DNA of 41,279 bases from an uncultured beta proteobacterium (GTDB taxonomy: Bacteria; Pseudomonadota; Gammaproteobacteria; Burkholderiales; Burkholderiaceae_C): NCBI GenBank assembly GCA_903873485.1, contig CAIQOO010000093.1, forward strand, positions 1 through 41,279, read 5' to 3'. Position numbers and translations under genes: made by a program. This document shows positions 33,589-41,279 of this stretch, piece by piece. Numbering within the stretch: position 1 is the first letter of the stretch; every line of letters starts with the position of its first letter. Under the pieces are notes generated by a model. It worked only from the letters and a program-made list of their open reading frames with translations, searched no databases and was not told where the DNA came from.

Positions 33589-33751
33589 TCGATTACAGTT
33601 GCGGCGCTTGACATCTTTTTGCCTGGCAACCAGGAAGTCACCGCTCTGGTATCCTTCGGGGCTGTTTTTCTCAAGAAATTTCCCAGGCTTTTGCCGACGA
33701 TTTGGATGTCAATCTTTCGATACGGTGTTGCAACTTCAGGTCAGGTCACCC

Positions 33752-34891
33752 ATGTCTGATCTCAGTCTTCCACTGCAGTCGGCCAGCGGCCAACTGCCAG
33801 TGAGCTTCTATTTTGATGATGCGTTGTACCAGCGCGAGATCCAGACTTTGTTCCGGTGCGGACCACGCTATGTGGGCCATGCCCTGAGTGTGCCCCAGGT
33901 GGGCGACTACGCTGCCTTGCCGCAAGAAAACGAAGGCCGGGCACTGGTGCATGGCGCCAGCGGCATCGAACTGGTGTCCAATGTCTGTCGGCATCGCCAG
34001 GCCATCATGCTCAAGGGGCGTGGCTCGCTGGCGCAGGCCAATGGCAACATCGTCTGCCCCATCCACCGCTGGACTTATAGCGGCTCAGGCGCCGAGCCGG
34101 TCGGCACCTTGCTGGGAGCGCCGCATTTTGCCCACAACCCCTGCCTGAACCTGCACAGCTACCCGTTGCAAGAGTGGCATGGCCTGCTGTTTGAGGCGGC
34201 GCCCGCCAATGGCGCTGGCGAGCGTGATGTGGCTGCCGACCTGGCCGGCCTGCATGAGAGCGCGGCATTTGACTTTTCGGCAATGGTGCTTGACCGGGTC
34301 GAACTGCATGAGTGCAACTACAACTGGAAAACCTTCATCGAGGTCTATCTGGAGGACTACCACGTTGGCCCGTTTCATCCCGGGCTGGGGCACTTTGTCA
34401 CCTGCGCTGACCTGCGCTGGCAGTTCAATCGACATTGCTCGGTGCAGACGGTGGGTATTTCCGACAGCTTTGGCCGGCCCGGCTCTGCCGTCTATCGGCG
34501 CTGGCATGATGCGCTGCTCAAGTTCAGGGGTGGCATCTTGCCCGAGCGCGGCGCCATCTGGCTGACCTATTACCCGCACATCATGGTCGAGTGGTATCCG
34601 CATGTGCTGACGGTCTCGACATTGCACCCGAAAGGCGTCGGCAAGACGCTCAACATGGTCGAGTTTTATTACCCGGAAGAAATCCAGAGCTTCGAGCGCG
34701 AATTGGTCGAGTCCCAGCAGGCCGCCTACATGGAAACCTGCAGGGAAGACGACGAGATTGGCGAGCGCATGGATGCCGGTCGCCGGGCACTGCTAGACCG
34801 GGGCGACAACCAGATCGGCCCCTGCCAAAGCCCGATGGAAGACGGCATGCAACACTTTCACGCCTGGTATCGGCAGCAGATGGGACTCTGA
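33752..34891 (+). CDS. Rieske [2Fe-2S] ring-hydroxylating oxygenase alpha subunit-type protein
   Basis: A 379-aa cytosolic oxygenase. The Rieske cluster ligands are C79-x-H81 and C102-x2-H105 (NVCRHRQ and VCPIHRW). The mononuclear iron site is in EDYHVGPFHPGL with H204 and H209. Such proteins hydroxylate or demethylate aromatic rings or quaternary amines using electrons from a partner reductase; none is encoded nearby and the substrate is unknown. The ATG at 33752 with AGGT upstream is chosen over the open upstream frame. The FNR box ahead hints at regulation by oxygen. Confidence 0.87.
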   Translation: MSDLSLPLQSASGQLPVSFYFDDALYQREIQTLFRCGPRYVGHALSVPQVGDYAALPQENEGRALVHGASGIELVSNVCRHRQAIMLKGRGSLAQANGNIVCPIHRWTYSGSGAEPVGTLLGAPHFAHNPCLNLHSYPLQEWHGLLFEAAPANGAGERDVAADLAGLHESAAFDFSAMVLDRVELHECNYNWKTFIEVYLEDYHVGPFHPGLGHFVTCADLRWQFNRHCSVQTVGISDSFGRPGSAVYRRWHDALLKFRGGILPERGAIWLTYYPHIMVEWYPHVLTVSTLHPKGVGKTLNMVEFYYPEEIQSFERELVESQQAAYMETCREDDEIGERMDAGRRALLDRGDNQIGPCQSPMEDGMQHFHAWYRQQMGL

Positions 34892-34896
34892 CGGCG

Positions 34897-34946
34897 TTAT
34901 GTTTTTGATAGCTATCAGCGCACTGCCCATAAGGGCTAGAGCCATA
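34897..34946 (-). repeat. Dispersed ~50-bp repeat before the EamA transporter
   Basis: On the minus strand it reads ATGGCTCTAGCCCTTATGGG, CAGTGCGCTGATAGC, TATCAAAAACATAA. It fills most of the 76-bp gap between the oxygenase and transporter genes. Confidence 0.75.
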
Positions 34947-34967
34947 TTTCTTATATAAGTTGACCCG

Positions 34968-35855
34968 ATGCAGGCACTCTGGATGGTGTTGGCGGCATTC
35001 TGGTTTGCCACCATGGCGGTGGGCATCAAGATCGCATCAGGCAGCTTTGGCCTGTTTGAACTGGTGTTTTACCGGGGACTCGTCAGCATGGTTTTCATGG
35101 CCGCCGTGATGCGCGCACGCGGCATACCGCTGGCCACGCCGGTGCCGATGATGCACGCCTGGCGCACCGCCCTGGGCGTGTCTGCGCTGAGCGCCTGGTT
35201 TTACGCGATTGCCCATTTGCCGCTGGCCACCGCCATGACGCTGAACTACATGAGCGGCGTCTGGGTGGCTGCATTTGTGGTGGGGGGTGCGCTGCTGTAT
35301 GGCCAATCGACCCGGCAGGGGCCGCTGATGGCCACCGTGCTGGCCGGTTTTGCCGGTGTGGTGATGATGCTGCGCCCGACGCTGGACCAGAACCAGTTGT
35401 TTGCCGGGCTGATTGGGCTGCTGTCTGGCCTGGCGGCATCGATGGCCTATCTGCAAGTTACGGCGCTGGGCAAGATCGGCGAACCCGAAGGCCGCACGGT
35501 GTTTTATTTTTCGATTGGCACGGCACTGACTGGCCTGGTGGGCGTGGTGTTTTCCGGCCTGACCCCCTGGGCTGCGGTAAGCTGGCAGGCGGCCGCCTGG
35601 CTGGTGCCGATTGGCGTGCTGGCCTCGCTGGGCCAATGGTGCATGACGCGCGCCTTCAGCCGGGGTACCACCTTGCTGGTGGCCAATCTGCAATACGTCG
35701 GCATTGTGTTTGCGGCGTTTTACAGCCTGGTGCTGTTTGGCGAACATATCGAGCCGATTGGCTGGGCCGGCATGCTCGTCATCATTAGCAGCGGCGTGGC
35801 TGCTACCGTGCTGCGCACCCGCGCCCTGCCCAACACGCCAGCCGAAGACCATTGA
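34968..35855 (+). CDS. EamA/DMT-family transporter
   Basis: A 295-aa inner-membrane protein with about ten hydrophobic segments in two similar halves, as in the drug/metabolite transporter superfamily. The first half starts LWMVLAAFWFATMAVGIKIA and has PLATAMTLNYMSGVWVAAF; the second ends LQYVGIVFAAFYSLVLFGEHIEPIGWAGMLVIISSG (quoted in part), the family's usual close. Export of amino acids or metabolites is typical; the substrate cannot be told. A dispersed repeat lies directly before it and may carry or disturb its promoter. Confidence 0.9.
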   Translation: MQALWMVLAAFWFATMAVGIKIASGSFGLFELVFYRGLVSMVFMAAVMRARGIPLATPVPMMHAWRTALGVSALSAWFYAIAHLPLATAMTLNYMSGVWVAAFVVGGALLYGQSTRQGPLMATVLAGFAGVVMMLRPTLDQNQLFAGLIGLLSGLAASMAYLQVTALGKIGEPEGRTVFYFSIGTALTGLVGVVFSGLTPWAAVSWQAAAWLVPIGVLASLGQWCMTRAFSRGTTLLVANLQYVGIVFAAFYSLVLFGEHIEPIGWAGMLVIISSGVAATVLRTRALPNTPAEDH

Positions 35856-35973
35856 CTGCCATGGCATCCCGGCGCCACCGTTGCCGCTTTTCCCCAAATG
35901 GACACTGGCATCAAGGCCGACCGGTGTCACCAGCCATTTTTTCATTTCATTCACCACGCCAAAGGAAGAATCC

Positions 35974-36831
35974 ATGTTCACCACCCTCATTTCAGTCGCC
36001 CAGTTGCAAGACCTGATTACCCGCCAACAGCCGCTCTTGGTATTTGATTGCAGTTTTGAACTGATGCAGCCCGCAGCAGGTGACGCACAGTTTGCGCAAT
36101 GCCATGTTGCCGGTGCGCTGCGTGCCGATCTGAACCGGCACCTGAGCGCCAAAGCTGCGCCCGATGCCGCCAGTGCCGGCCGCCACCCGCTGCCATCGCG
36201 CGAGAAATTTGCCCAGTGGCTCGGCAGTGCCGGTTTGATGCCCGACATGCAGGTGGTGGTGTATGACCGGCAGGGGCTGAACTATTGTGGTCGCCTGTGG
36301 TGGATGCTGAAATGGGTCGGGCATGAGGCGGTGGCGGTGCTCGATGGTGGTTTGCAGGCTTGGAGCGCTGCCGGTGGTGCTACCGAAGCCGGTCCAAGCA
36401 GCCCGGTTGCGGCATCAGATTACCCGCTGGCCCCCGCCCTGGTGACACTGACGGCGACTGAAACGGTCGTCCAGCAACTCGGGCGACCAGCCCAAACCCT
36501 GGTTGATGCACGCGGTGCGCCACGTTTTCGTGGCGAAGTCGAGCCGCTCGACCCGGTGGCTGGACACATTCCGGGCGCATTGAATCGGCCTTTCATGCAC
36601 AACCTGGATGCCGACAGCTTTTTCAAACCGGCAGCCGAGCTGCGCGCCGAATTTGATACCCTGCTGGCCGGTCGTGACCCCGTCAGCGTGGTGCACCACT
36701 GCGGCAGTGGGGTGAGTGCGGTGCCGAACATCATCGCCATGGAAGTCGCCGGACTCGGTCGCGCCGCCTTGTATGCCGGAAGCTGGAGCGCCTGGTGTAG
36801 CGACCCGAGCCGGCCAATGGCACAGGGCTGA
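35974..36831 (+). CDS. sseA: 3-mercaptopyruvate/thiosulfate sulfurtransferase
   Basis: A 285-aa protein with two rhodanese domains; the C-terminal one is active. The catalytic Cys is C243 in HHCGSGVSA, the CGSGV loop typical of 3-mercaptopyruvate sulfurtransferases rather than the CRKGV of thiosulfate enzymes. Domain one has VFDCSFELMQP and VVVYDRQGLNYCGRLWWML; domain two LVDARGAPRFRGEVEPLDPVAGHIPGALN (quoted in part). It moves sulfur to cyanide, thiols or proteins. The ATG at 35974 is preceded by AAGGAAG. It stands alone, 118 bp behind the transporter. Confidence 0.92.
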   Translation: MFTTLISVAQLQDLITRQQPLLVFDCSFELMQPAAGDAQFAQCHVAGALRADLNRHLSAKAAPDAASAGRHPLPSREKFAQWLGSAGLMPDMQVVVYDRQGLNYCGRLWWMLKWVGHEAVAVLDGGLQAWSAAGGATEAGPSSPVAASDYPLAPALVTLTATETVVQQLGRPAQTLVDARGAPRFRGEVEPLDPVAGHIPGALNRPFMHNLDADSFFKPAAELRAEFDTLLAGRDPVSVVHHCGSGVSAVPNIIAMEVAGLGRAALYAGSWSAWCSDPSRPMAQG

Positions 36832-36866
36832 GCAAAGGTGTCGCGCCGGGCAACACATTGAAGCAA

Positions 36867-36892
36867 GCCTTCGACAAGCTCAAGCCGAACGG
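36867..36892 (+). repeat. Short dispersed repeat (CTTCGACAAGCTC type), copy 1
   Basis: GCCTTCGACAAGCTCAAGCC followed by GAACGG. A near-identical copy lies inverted at 39266-39290. This motif is known from many bacterial genomes as an interspersed repeat. It lies 35 bp behind the sulfurtransferase stop; the rest of the gap to 37100 shows only a small GC hairpin near 36970-36990. Confidence 0.7.
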
Positions 36893-37100
36893 TTGATGTC
36901 TGCCCGGCCACGCGTTTCGAGCGCTGCCCCGAACTGTAATATTTGGACTCATTTGGTTGAAAAGCCTGGCCGTCGTTGCCGACGCAGGCAGCTTGGGTGC
37001 GATGGCGAACAGAAAAAAATGTCTGCGGGCACTAAATTGATGCACCAGTTACATCAACTTGGCCCCGAACAGGTTCGTTCAACCCATGGAAAGCAGCCTC

Positions 37101-37856
37101 ATGAAATTCACCCACACCTTTTTGCTCGCGTTGGTCCCCGTTGTCGGCCTGAGCGCCTGCGGCGGCAGCGACACGTCGGACCGGCTTGACCTGGCTGACC
37201 CGGTGGTGCGCTTTGTCCATGTTGCGCCACTCACCCCCAACCTGACGCTGTCCCACGGCACAGTGGTGCAGCCCGACGTGATCGACAAGCCCTACAAATT
37301 TGCCTCAAACTATTTCAATGTCGATATTGGCCAAAACACCTGGAGCATCAAGACGACGGTCGGAAACGTCACCCTGGGGTCTGAACCCATTGACGCGTCG
37401 CGTGGCAACAAATACACGCTGGTGGCGCTGCCGAGCCTCAACACCGATGGCGGCCTTTATCTGATTGTGGATCCGTACAACAAGCCGCTGACCAGTGACA
37501 GCGCCCGGCTGCGAATCATGAATGCATCGTTCAACGCGGGCAACATTGATCTCTACATGTCAGCGCTGGGCACCGACATCACGGCAGCCACCGCACGCCC
37601 ATTGATTGCCGCCACCGCCTACAAAACCGCCGGGCCTGCCAGCGGCGGGGATTCGGTTGATATTCCCGGCGGCACCTACAAGGTCACGATCACCACCGCC
37701 GGCACCAAGGTCATCTTGTTCACCGGGCAACTGGCATTTGGCAACAACGCCGACCTGCTGCTGCTAAGCGTCCCTGACTCGTTGCTGCCGGGTGCCATCA
37801 AGACTTTGGTCAAATTTGAAGGTTCCAGCGGCGTGTCTGAAATATCCGCTCTTTAA
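37101..37856 (+). CDS. DUF4397 lipoprotein
   Basis: A 251-aa lipoprotein: signal peptide MKFTHTFLLALVPVVGLSA and lipobox LSAC with acylated C20, followed by GGSD. Asp is at +4 rather than +2, so sorting to the outer membrane is expected. The mature part is beta-rich, starting VRFVHVAPLTPNLTL and with GNKYTLVALPS, LRIMNASFNAGNIDLYM and the closing LSVPDSLLPGAIKTLVKF. That is the DUF4397 pattern; function unknown. The ATG at 37101 fits the signal peptide; an in-frame ATG at 37086 would only add five residues. Confidence 0.85.
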   Translation: MKFTHTFLLALVPVVGLSACGGSDTSDRLDLADPVVRFVHVAPLTPNLTLSHGTVVQPDVIDKPYKFASNYFNVDIGQNTWSIKTTVGNVTLGSEPIDASRGNKYTLVALPSLNTDGGLYLIVDPYNKPLTSDSARLRIMNASFNAGNIDLYMSALGTDITAATARPLIAATAYKTAGPASGGDSVDIPGGTYKVTITTAGTKVILFTGQLAFGNNADLLLLSVPDSLLPGAIKTLVKFEGSSGVSEISAL

Positions 37857-37952
37857 CGGCATCAATCGCTGGCGCTTGCACCAAAAAAATGCAGTGCCAG
37901 TCGGCCGACCATTCGCCAGCCAGCTTGCTTTGCCTGGCGAAAAGCGGCGGCT

Positions 37953-38363
37953 TCAGTTGACCGGCACGATGGTGGTGCTGGAGCGAAGTACACCGCCACC
38001 CTCAACGCTGCCCTCGATCTGGCCTTGCCCGTTGATGCGCATTTCGCACTCGCTTTTGGCGTCGCCGGTTTGCTCATCACAGCGCCGCAGCGCGTTGCGC
38101 CGGTACTGGCTGGCATCGTCGCCAAAACCTCCGCGCCGGGCCTCGGCGTAGGCGTTTTGTGCTTCCAGGCGGCAGCTTGCCAGGTCTTGATGCGACCTGC
38201 CACTGTCGCAATCAGCCAGTTCCTGCCGGTAGCGCGCCCGCACATCGGCTGCCCCGCTCACGTCGCCAGCCAATGCGGTGGCCGACCAGACCACCGTACC
38301 CACGGCGACCAAGGCGAGATGGCGAATCACCAACTGGGGGATGGCGACAAACATTCTGTTCAT
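37953..38363 (-). CDS. Small exported protein, unknown
   Basis: A 136-aa protein with signal peptide (about 1-33, ending ATALAG). The mature part has four Cys (DCDSGRS, ASCRLEAQNAYAEARR, RRCDEQTGDAKSECEM) in two pairs that could form disulfides in the periplasm, and a Val/Thr-rich end. I recognise no named family; similar small Cys-containing proteins are common in Comamonadaceae. AGGA before the ATG at 38363 supports this start. It faces the DUF4397 gene and follows the PRC-barrel gene on the same strand by 42 bp. Confidence 0.75.
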   Translation of the reverse strand: MNRMFVAIPQLVIRHLALVAVGTVVWSATALAGDVSGAADVRARYRQELADCDSGRSHQDLASCRLEAQNAYAEARRGGFGDDASQYRRNALRRCDEQTGDAKSECEMRINGQGQIEGSVEGGGVLRSSTTIVPVN

Positions 38364-38405
38364 ATAAATTCCTGACAAATATGATTTGACGAGGCACTGA
38401 AGTGC

Positions 38406-39086
38406 TTAGCCTTTGCTTGACTCGATCGACTTGCGCAGCCGGGCCGTGGCAGCACTCACGCTGGCTTCAAACTCTTTCCAGCGGTTCGCCGCCGCCTGTT
38501 TCATTTCGGCCAGTTTGGTTTCGGTGGACTTCAGCTCCATCTGCAGCGCCTTGACTTCCTGGTCGAGCTTGGCCTTGGCTTCGGTGGCGGCTGCGCCAGC
38601 CTTCTTTTCAAGCTCGGCAAGCTTGGTCTTGCCCTTGGCGATGTCTTGCTCGGCTGTGGCGATGAACTGGTCGCGTTTGGCGTTGTCATTGGCATAGTCA
38701 AAGCGCGGCATGGCCTTGATGGTGTCTTTGGTGGCCCCCGGCATCACCAACTTGCCGGCATTGTATTGAATCTGCGTGACGGGAATCGCCACATCGTGTC
38801 GGCCCATGCCAATAAAACCGCCGGCTCCGACGATGACAAAAGACACGGATTTGTCAGGCGAGATGATGATGTCCTCCACCTTGCCGACTTTTTGATTGGC
38901 TTCGTTGTAGATCGTCTTGCCCAACAGTGATTTTTTGACGCTCCAGCCCAGCGCGATCTGGGTTGACTCGGTGATGCTGACACCCATCGTGGTGCTGCCG
39001 CCGGCAACCTGGGCCATGGCCGGGACAAACGAAGTGCCGAAAGCACCGGCAAGGGCCAGCGTGACAATGGAAAGGGTTTTTTTCAT
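38406..39086 (-). CDS. Exported PRC-barrel protein with coiled-coil tail
   Basis: A 226-aa protein with signal peptide (MKKTLSIVTLALAGAFGTSFVPAMA). Residues about 50-115 are a PRC-barrel: SLLGKTIYNEANQKVGKVEDIIISPDKSVSFVIVGAGGF (quoted in part), then HDVAIPVTQIQ. From about 130 to 215 an Ala/Lys/Glu-rich helix with heptad spacing suggests a coiled coil. Such periplasmic PRC-barrel proteins often belong to stress-induced sets, but the role here is unknown. AAGGA before the ATG at 39086 supports the start. Confidence 0.85.
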   Translation of the reverse strand: MKKTLSIVTLALAGAFGTSFVPAMAQVAGGSTTMGVSITESTQIALGWSVKKSLLGKTIYNEANQKVGKVEDIIISPDKSVSFVIVGAGGFIGMGRHDVAIPVTQIQYNAGKLVMPGATKDTIKAMPRFDYANDNAKRDQFIATAEQDIAKGKTKLAELEKKAGAAATEAKAKLDQEVKALQMELKSTETKLAEMKQAAANRWKEFEASVSAATARLRKSIESSKG

Positions 39087-39197
39087 GGTGAAGTTCCTTA
39101 TGGTTCGAGATATGAAGTCCGATGAGCACCGACACCCTGCCAAAACACGCACGCGGTCGGGCATCAGGCCCGCTTTGGTGCCGCCCATGACACAGGT

Positions 39198-39857
39198 TCA
39201 AGTTCTCACCGCCCGGTTGTACCGTCCATGATGACCCTGCGTCTGTCTGCCATCGCACGCTTGCCCCGTTCGTGCTGAGCTTGTCGAAGCACAGTCTCGG
39301 TAGAAAAAATCGTAGCTCGACTCAAATGGCTCGCTCACCAGCACATGGCTCAGGCGGTCTTGCGGCCTGCCAAACAGCGACAAGGCATAGCCCAGATAAA
39401 AACCCATGGTCTTGCGGCCACCGGCAATCGAGGCGTGCAGCGCGCAGCCCGAATCTGCCGTGATCGCGCGCACCTGCGCGGTAATAAAGTCAGCCGCTGC
39501 CCGGTTGTCGGCGGGGCTGCGGATGTCGTTCATCGGCTGGCCGTGGGCATCGCGCATGACGTGAATGTGACTGGCATCAAACCTGACACCGGGCAGGTGG
39601 TAGTCGGCACACAGCTTGTGAAACCAGCCCAGGTCATCGCTGAGCAGCGTCAGTTCGGCGCGCCTGGCCCCTTCGGCACTGGTGATCAGATGCACTTCGG
39701 TCGGCACAAAGGGGGCAAATTCATCCGCCGCCAGGGCGTAGATCGTTTCGGTGACGATTTGCGGAGTCAGGCCGCTGACGGCCAGCAGCACGCGCCGTGG
39801 AAATTCTGCGGGCAGGGCATCGCCGGGGAGCTTGTGGAGTTCATATGTTGGGTTCAT
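39198..39857 (-). CDS. CRISPR-associated CARF protein, NE0113 family, C-terminally altered
   Basis: A 219-aa protein whose residues about 20-190 match my memory of the Cas_NE0113 family (also called CRISPR-associated ring nuclease): RRVLLAVSGLTPQIVTETIYAL, VPTEVHLITSAEGARRAELTLL, and SIAGGRKTMGFYLGYALSLFG with RLSHVLVSEPFES. CARF proteins sense cyclic oligoadenylate made by type III CRISPR systems; the ring nucleases destroy it. After YDFFYR the sequence turns into translated dispersed repeat (ASTSSARTG, from 39266-39290) and unrelated text, so the natural end is probably lost. No cas genes or array are visible. Start 39857 (MNPTYELHKLPGD) is favoured over 39902. Confidence 0.8.
   Translation of the reverse strand: MNPTYELHKLPGDALPAEFPRRVLLAVSGLTPQIVTETIYALAADEFAPFVPTEVHLITSAEGARRAELTLLSDDLGWFHKLCADYHLPGVRFDASHIHVMRDAHGQPMNDIRSPADNRAAADFITAQVRAITADSGCALHASIAGGRKTMGFYLGYALSLFGRPQDRLSHVLVSEPFESSYDFFYRDCASTSSARTGQACDGRQTQGHHGRYNRAVRT
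39266..39290 (-). repeat. Short dispersed repeat (CTTCGACAAGCTC type), copy 2, in the CARF gene
   Basis: On the minus strand GCTTCGACAAGCTCAGCACG followed by AACGG. It begins directly behind the last family-like codons of the CARF gene and supplies its odd C-terminus. Confidence 0.75.
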
Positions 39858-40373
39858 GCCGGGCAGTTTAGGCAGTTTGTGTGCACGCAGGGGCTGCGGC
39901 AAGCTTGCCGCAGGCGCGCCGTTGCAGGGCTGAAAAATTTATGCCAAATCGGCCTCCAGCCCATGCCAGATAAGCGCTAAATGCTATTTATAAAATAGCA
40001 ATTTGTGATTGATCGGACTTGCCCAAGACTTTAATCACGGCCCGGGCATGGTGCAGTCAGAATATGCCATCTGCGTGGTTACTGGTGTCATAGCTTGGAA
40101 CAAACCCGACGGTGTTTGCCGAAAAAAATCAATTTCATGAATTACTGACCCAGTATTGCATGCTATATTTGCTGCGACTTTGGCGCTTCCACTTTTGGTG
40201 AAACTGACAGAGTGAGTCATGGCAAGCTAGTCAGGTTGTCTTTTTTTTATTTATATTTGTAAATGCCGGTCTGATTGATTTGCCTGGATAAGAAAGTAGT
40301 AAAAATTAGTTCGATTAAGTATGTAAATTTATTACTTATTGTTGTTATTTTAAAAAAACATGAAAGAATCAAT
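39858..40373. other. Gene-free 516 bp before the M91 peptidase
   Basis: The left end holds a dispersed repeat (39943-40000). From 40000 to 40240 the DNA is mixed, with only a 61-codon minus-strand frame that shows no family pattern. From about 40240 to 40373 it becomes strongly AT-rich, with runs of T and A that could hold a promoter for the peptidase, though I see no clear hexamer pair. Confidence 0.5.
39943..40000 (+). repeat. Dispersed ~50-bp repeat upstream of the CARF gene
   Basis: GCCAAATCGGCCTCCAGCCC, ATGCCAGATAAGCGC, then ATGCTATTTATAAAATAGCA. It lies 86 bp before the CARF start, so it may affect that gene's promoter. Confidence 0.75.
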
Positions 40374-40991
40374 ATGGCAAAAATACTTTGGAATGTTAAT
40401 TATCCCGGCATTTATATCCGAACAAACGTGTGGGGAAAACATTCTTCATTTTTTCACACGACAATGACAGCACTGAACACGATCAGTTCCAAACCAGTCG
40501 GCAAGGGTCTGCTGCGCAGCATTGCTTCGATCTCTGCAATGCGTGATGGCGCGGTAAGAGTCACAATTACCGCCAAGAAAGGGGGCGGCAGTTCGGAATC
40601 TCCAGAGGATTCGAACAAAAGTTTGGCTATCAAACAATCCGGCAATACCTTCATGAAGTACACAGCCGGAGAAGGCACTTCCTGCACAGTCAATTGGGAT
40701 TACAACAAACTTGTGTGCGACGGGGTACAAAGGCCACCATTCATTGCCTTGGCACATGAACTGATCCATGCCCTGCACGACATTCACGGCGCGTCATACA
40801 GAGCTTACAGCGGGAAATTAAAAGATAACTCGGGCGCAGCAGAAGAAGAGGCACGAACCGTTGGCCTTGGACCCCATGTCGATGAACCGATCACCGAAAA
40901 CAAAATCCGGGCAGAACATAATCTGGCGCTGCGGCCATCCTATAGCGGACATTACTTTACCAATGTCACAAACTCTTGGGATGACGCATAA
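40374..40991 (+). CDS. M91-family zinc metallopeptidase (NleD-like)
   Basis: A 205-aa protein with the zinc motif HELIHALH (H128, E129, H132). It is followed by the M91-typical segment EEEARTVGLG (157-166, likely with the third ligand) and ITENKIRAEHNLALRPSY. M91 includes NleD of pathogenic E. coli, a type III effector that cleaves host MAP kinases; related domains occur in toxins of free-living bacteria. There is no signal peptide; the N-terminus is unlike known effectors. The ATG at 40374 has GAAAGA upstream; a TTG at 40275 would add a hydrophobic, low-complexity lead. The AT-rich flanks suggest transfer. No secretion or immunity gene is visible. Confidence 0.8.
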   Translation: MAKILWNVNYPGIYIRTNVWGKHSSFFHTTMTALNTISSKPVGKGLLRSIASISAMRDGAVRVTITAKKGGGSSESPEDSNKSLAIKQSGNTFMKYTAGEGTSCTVNWDYNKLVCDGVQRPPFIALAHELIHALHDIHGASYRAYSGKLKDNSGAAEEEARTVGLGPHVDEPITENKIRAEHNLALRPSYSGHYFTNVTNSWDDA

Positions 40992-41279
40992 GCGACGCGG
41001 ACTGCAATTGAAAATGGCAGATGGGTGAGTTATCTTAAATATTAACCTGATATTTGAAGTCTATTTTTTAAAAATAGCAACTGACTTTCGCGGCCAAATT
41101 CTGCCCCAGTCGGCAGCTTGCCGCAGTGCCTTGTCACCCCATACGCGCCAACTTAAGCCGGTGTAAGCGTTCTGTCAGGTAAATTTTCTCCCATATTTTT
41201 GCTCATTTAAATAAATTTCTAAAAGAATTTTTGTAATTTTTCTCCATCATTTTTAGATATTTACCTTTCAAGGTAATAA
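40992..41279. other. Gene-free AT-rich right edge
   Basis: A palindrome CTATTTTT-T-AAAAATAG (41061-41077) may end the peptidase transcript; its tail resembles the end of the dispersed repeat family. The last 100 bp are nearly all A/T, with a repeated TTTTCTCC(C)AT-like word (about 41186 and 41239) and TTACCTT/AAGGTAA (41261-41276) as a small hairpin. No coding frame is seen. Confidence 0.45.

Larger units (their letters stand above)
33424..33751 (+). promoter_or_regulatory. Gene-free 328 bp: dispersed repeat and FNR-type promoter region
   Basis: The left part holds a dispersed repeat copy (33455-33511). The middle has a TTGACA (33519-33524), and further right an FNR/Anr box (33575-33588) and a second TTGACA (33608-33613). 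I see no convincing -10 hexamer. If FNR acts at -41.5, transcription would begin near 33623, about 129 bp before the oxygenase start. No protein-coding signal is visible here. Confidence 0.5.

Noticed and set aside
40035..40220. 61-codon minus-strand frame before the M91 gene
   Set aside because: Short, no family pattern, no clear ribosome site.
39198..41279. CRISPR array near the CARF gene
   Set aside because: No regularly spaced repeats of 25-40 bp were found; only AT-rich sequence and single repeat copies.

Overview
The window looks like a chromosome segment of a betaproteobacterium of the order Burkholderiales. Rhodoferax or Polaromonas-type Comamonadaceae seem most likely. This is inferred from protein character, the order cysS-alkA-accA-tilS-lysC-tRNA-Ser, the single LolC/E permease next to lolD, and a dispersed repeat that I associate with Comamonadaceae. 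No database search was possible.

Region 1 (1-6634) is the integrase end of a mobile element inserted in a tRNA-Cys gene. The 3' part of tRNA-Cys, without its 5' half, lies at 6586-6634 and marks the junction. Reading leftwards from it on the minus strand: a tyrosine integrase with five 11-bp tandem repeats upstream, a BrnT-BrnA-HigA-type toxin-antitoxin cassette, an unrecognised 205-aa gene, and a tightly overlapped operon. That operon encodes a small DNA-binding protein, a small CxxC protein, a RepB-like primase and a D5-type helicase. A 16-bp inverted repeat around an AT-rich core follows. The end of a terminase small-subunit gene then converges from the left edge. This order recalls phage satellites (PICI-like elements), though a prophage is not excluded.

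Region 2 (6635-33423) is host chromosome with mainly housekeeping genes. It holds lpxH, two cyclophilins, an L,D-transpeptidase and a TPR protein with similar C-terminal domains, cysS, alkA, accA, tilS, lysC, tRNA-Ser, lolD with lolC/E, a TerC/Usp/glutaredoxin-like group, a DUF4139 protein, an AlgR/AlgZ-like two-component system divergent from argH, an RskA-like membrane protein and a very large alpha-2-macroglobulin.

Region 3 (33424-39190) holds a Rieske oxygenase behind a perfect FNR-type box, an EamA transporter, a 3-mercaptopyruvate sulfurtransferase, a DUF4397 lipoprotein, a small exported protein and a PRC-barrel protein.

Region 4 (39190-41279) is accessory. It contains an orphan CARF-type CRISPR-associated protein (NE0113 family) whose C-terminus is replaced by a dispersed repeat, and an M91 (NleD-like) zinc metallopeptidase in AT-rich surroundings. 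I see no CRISPR array.

Repeats matter here. A family of about 50 bp occurs at least seven times, three of them inside genes. A 72-bp hairpin repeat is tandemly triplicated in front of accA. A perfect 36-bp palindrome lies within the universal stress protein gene.
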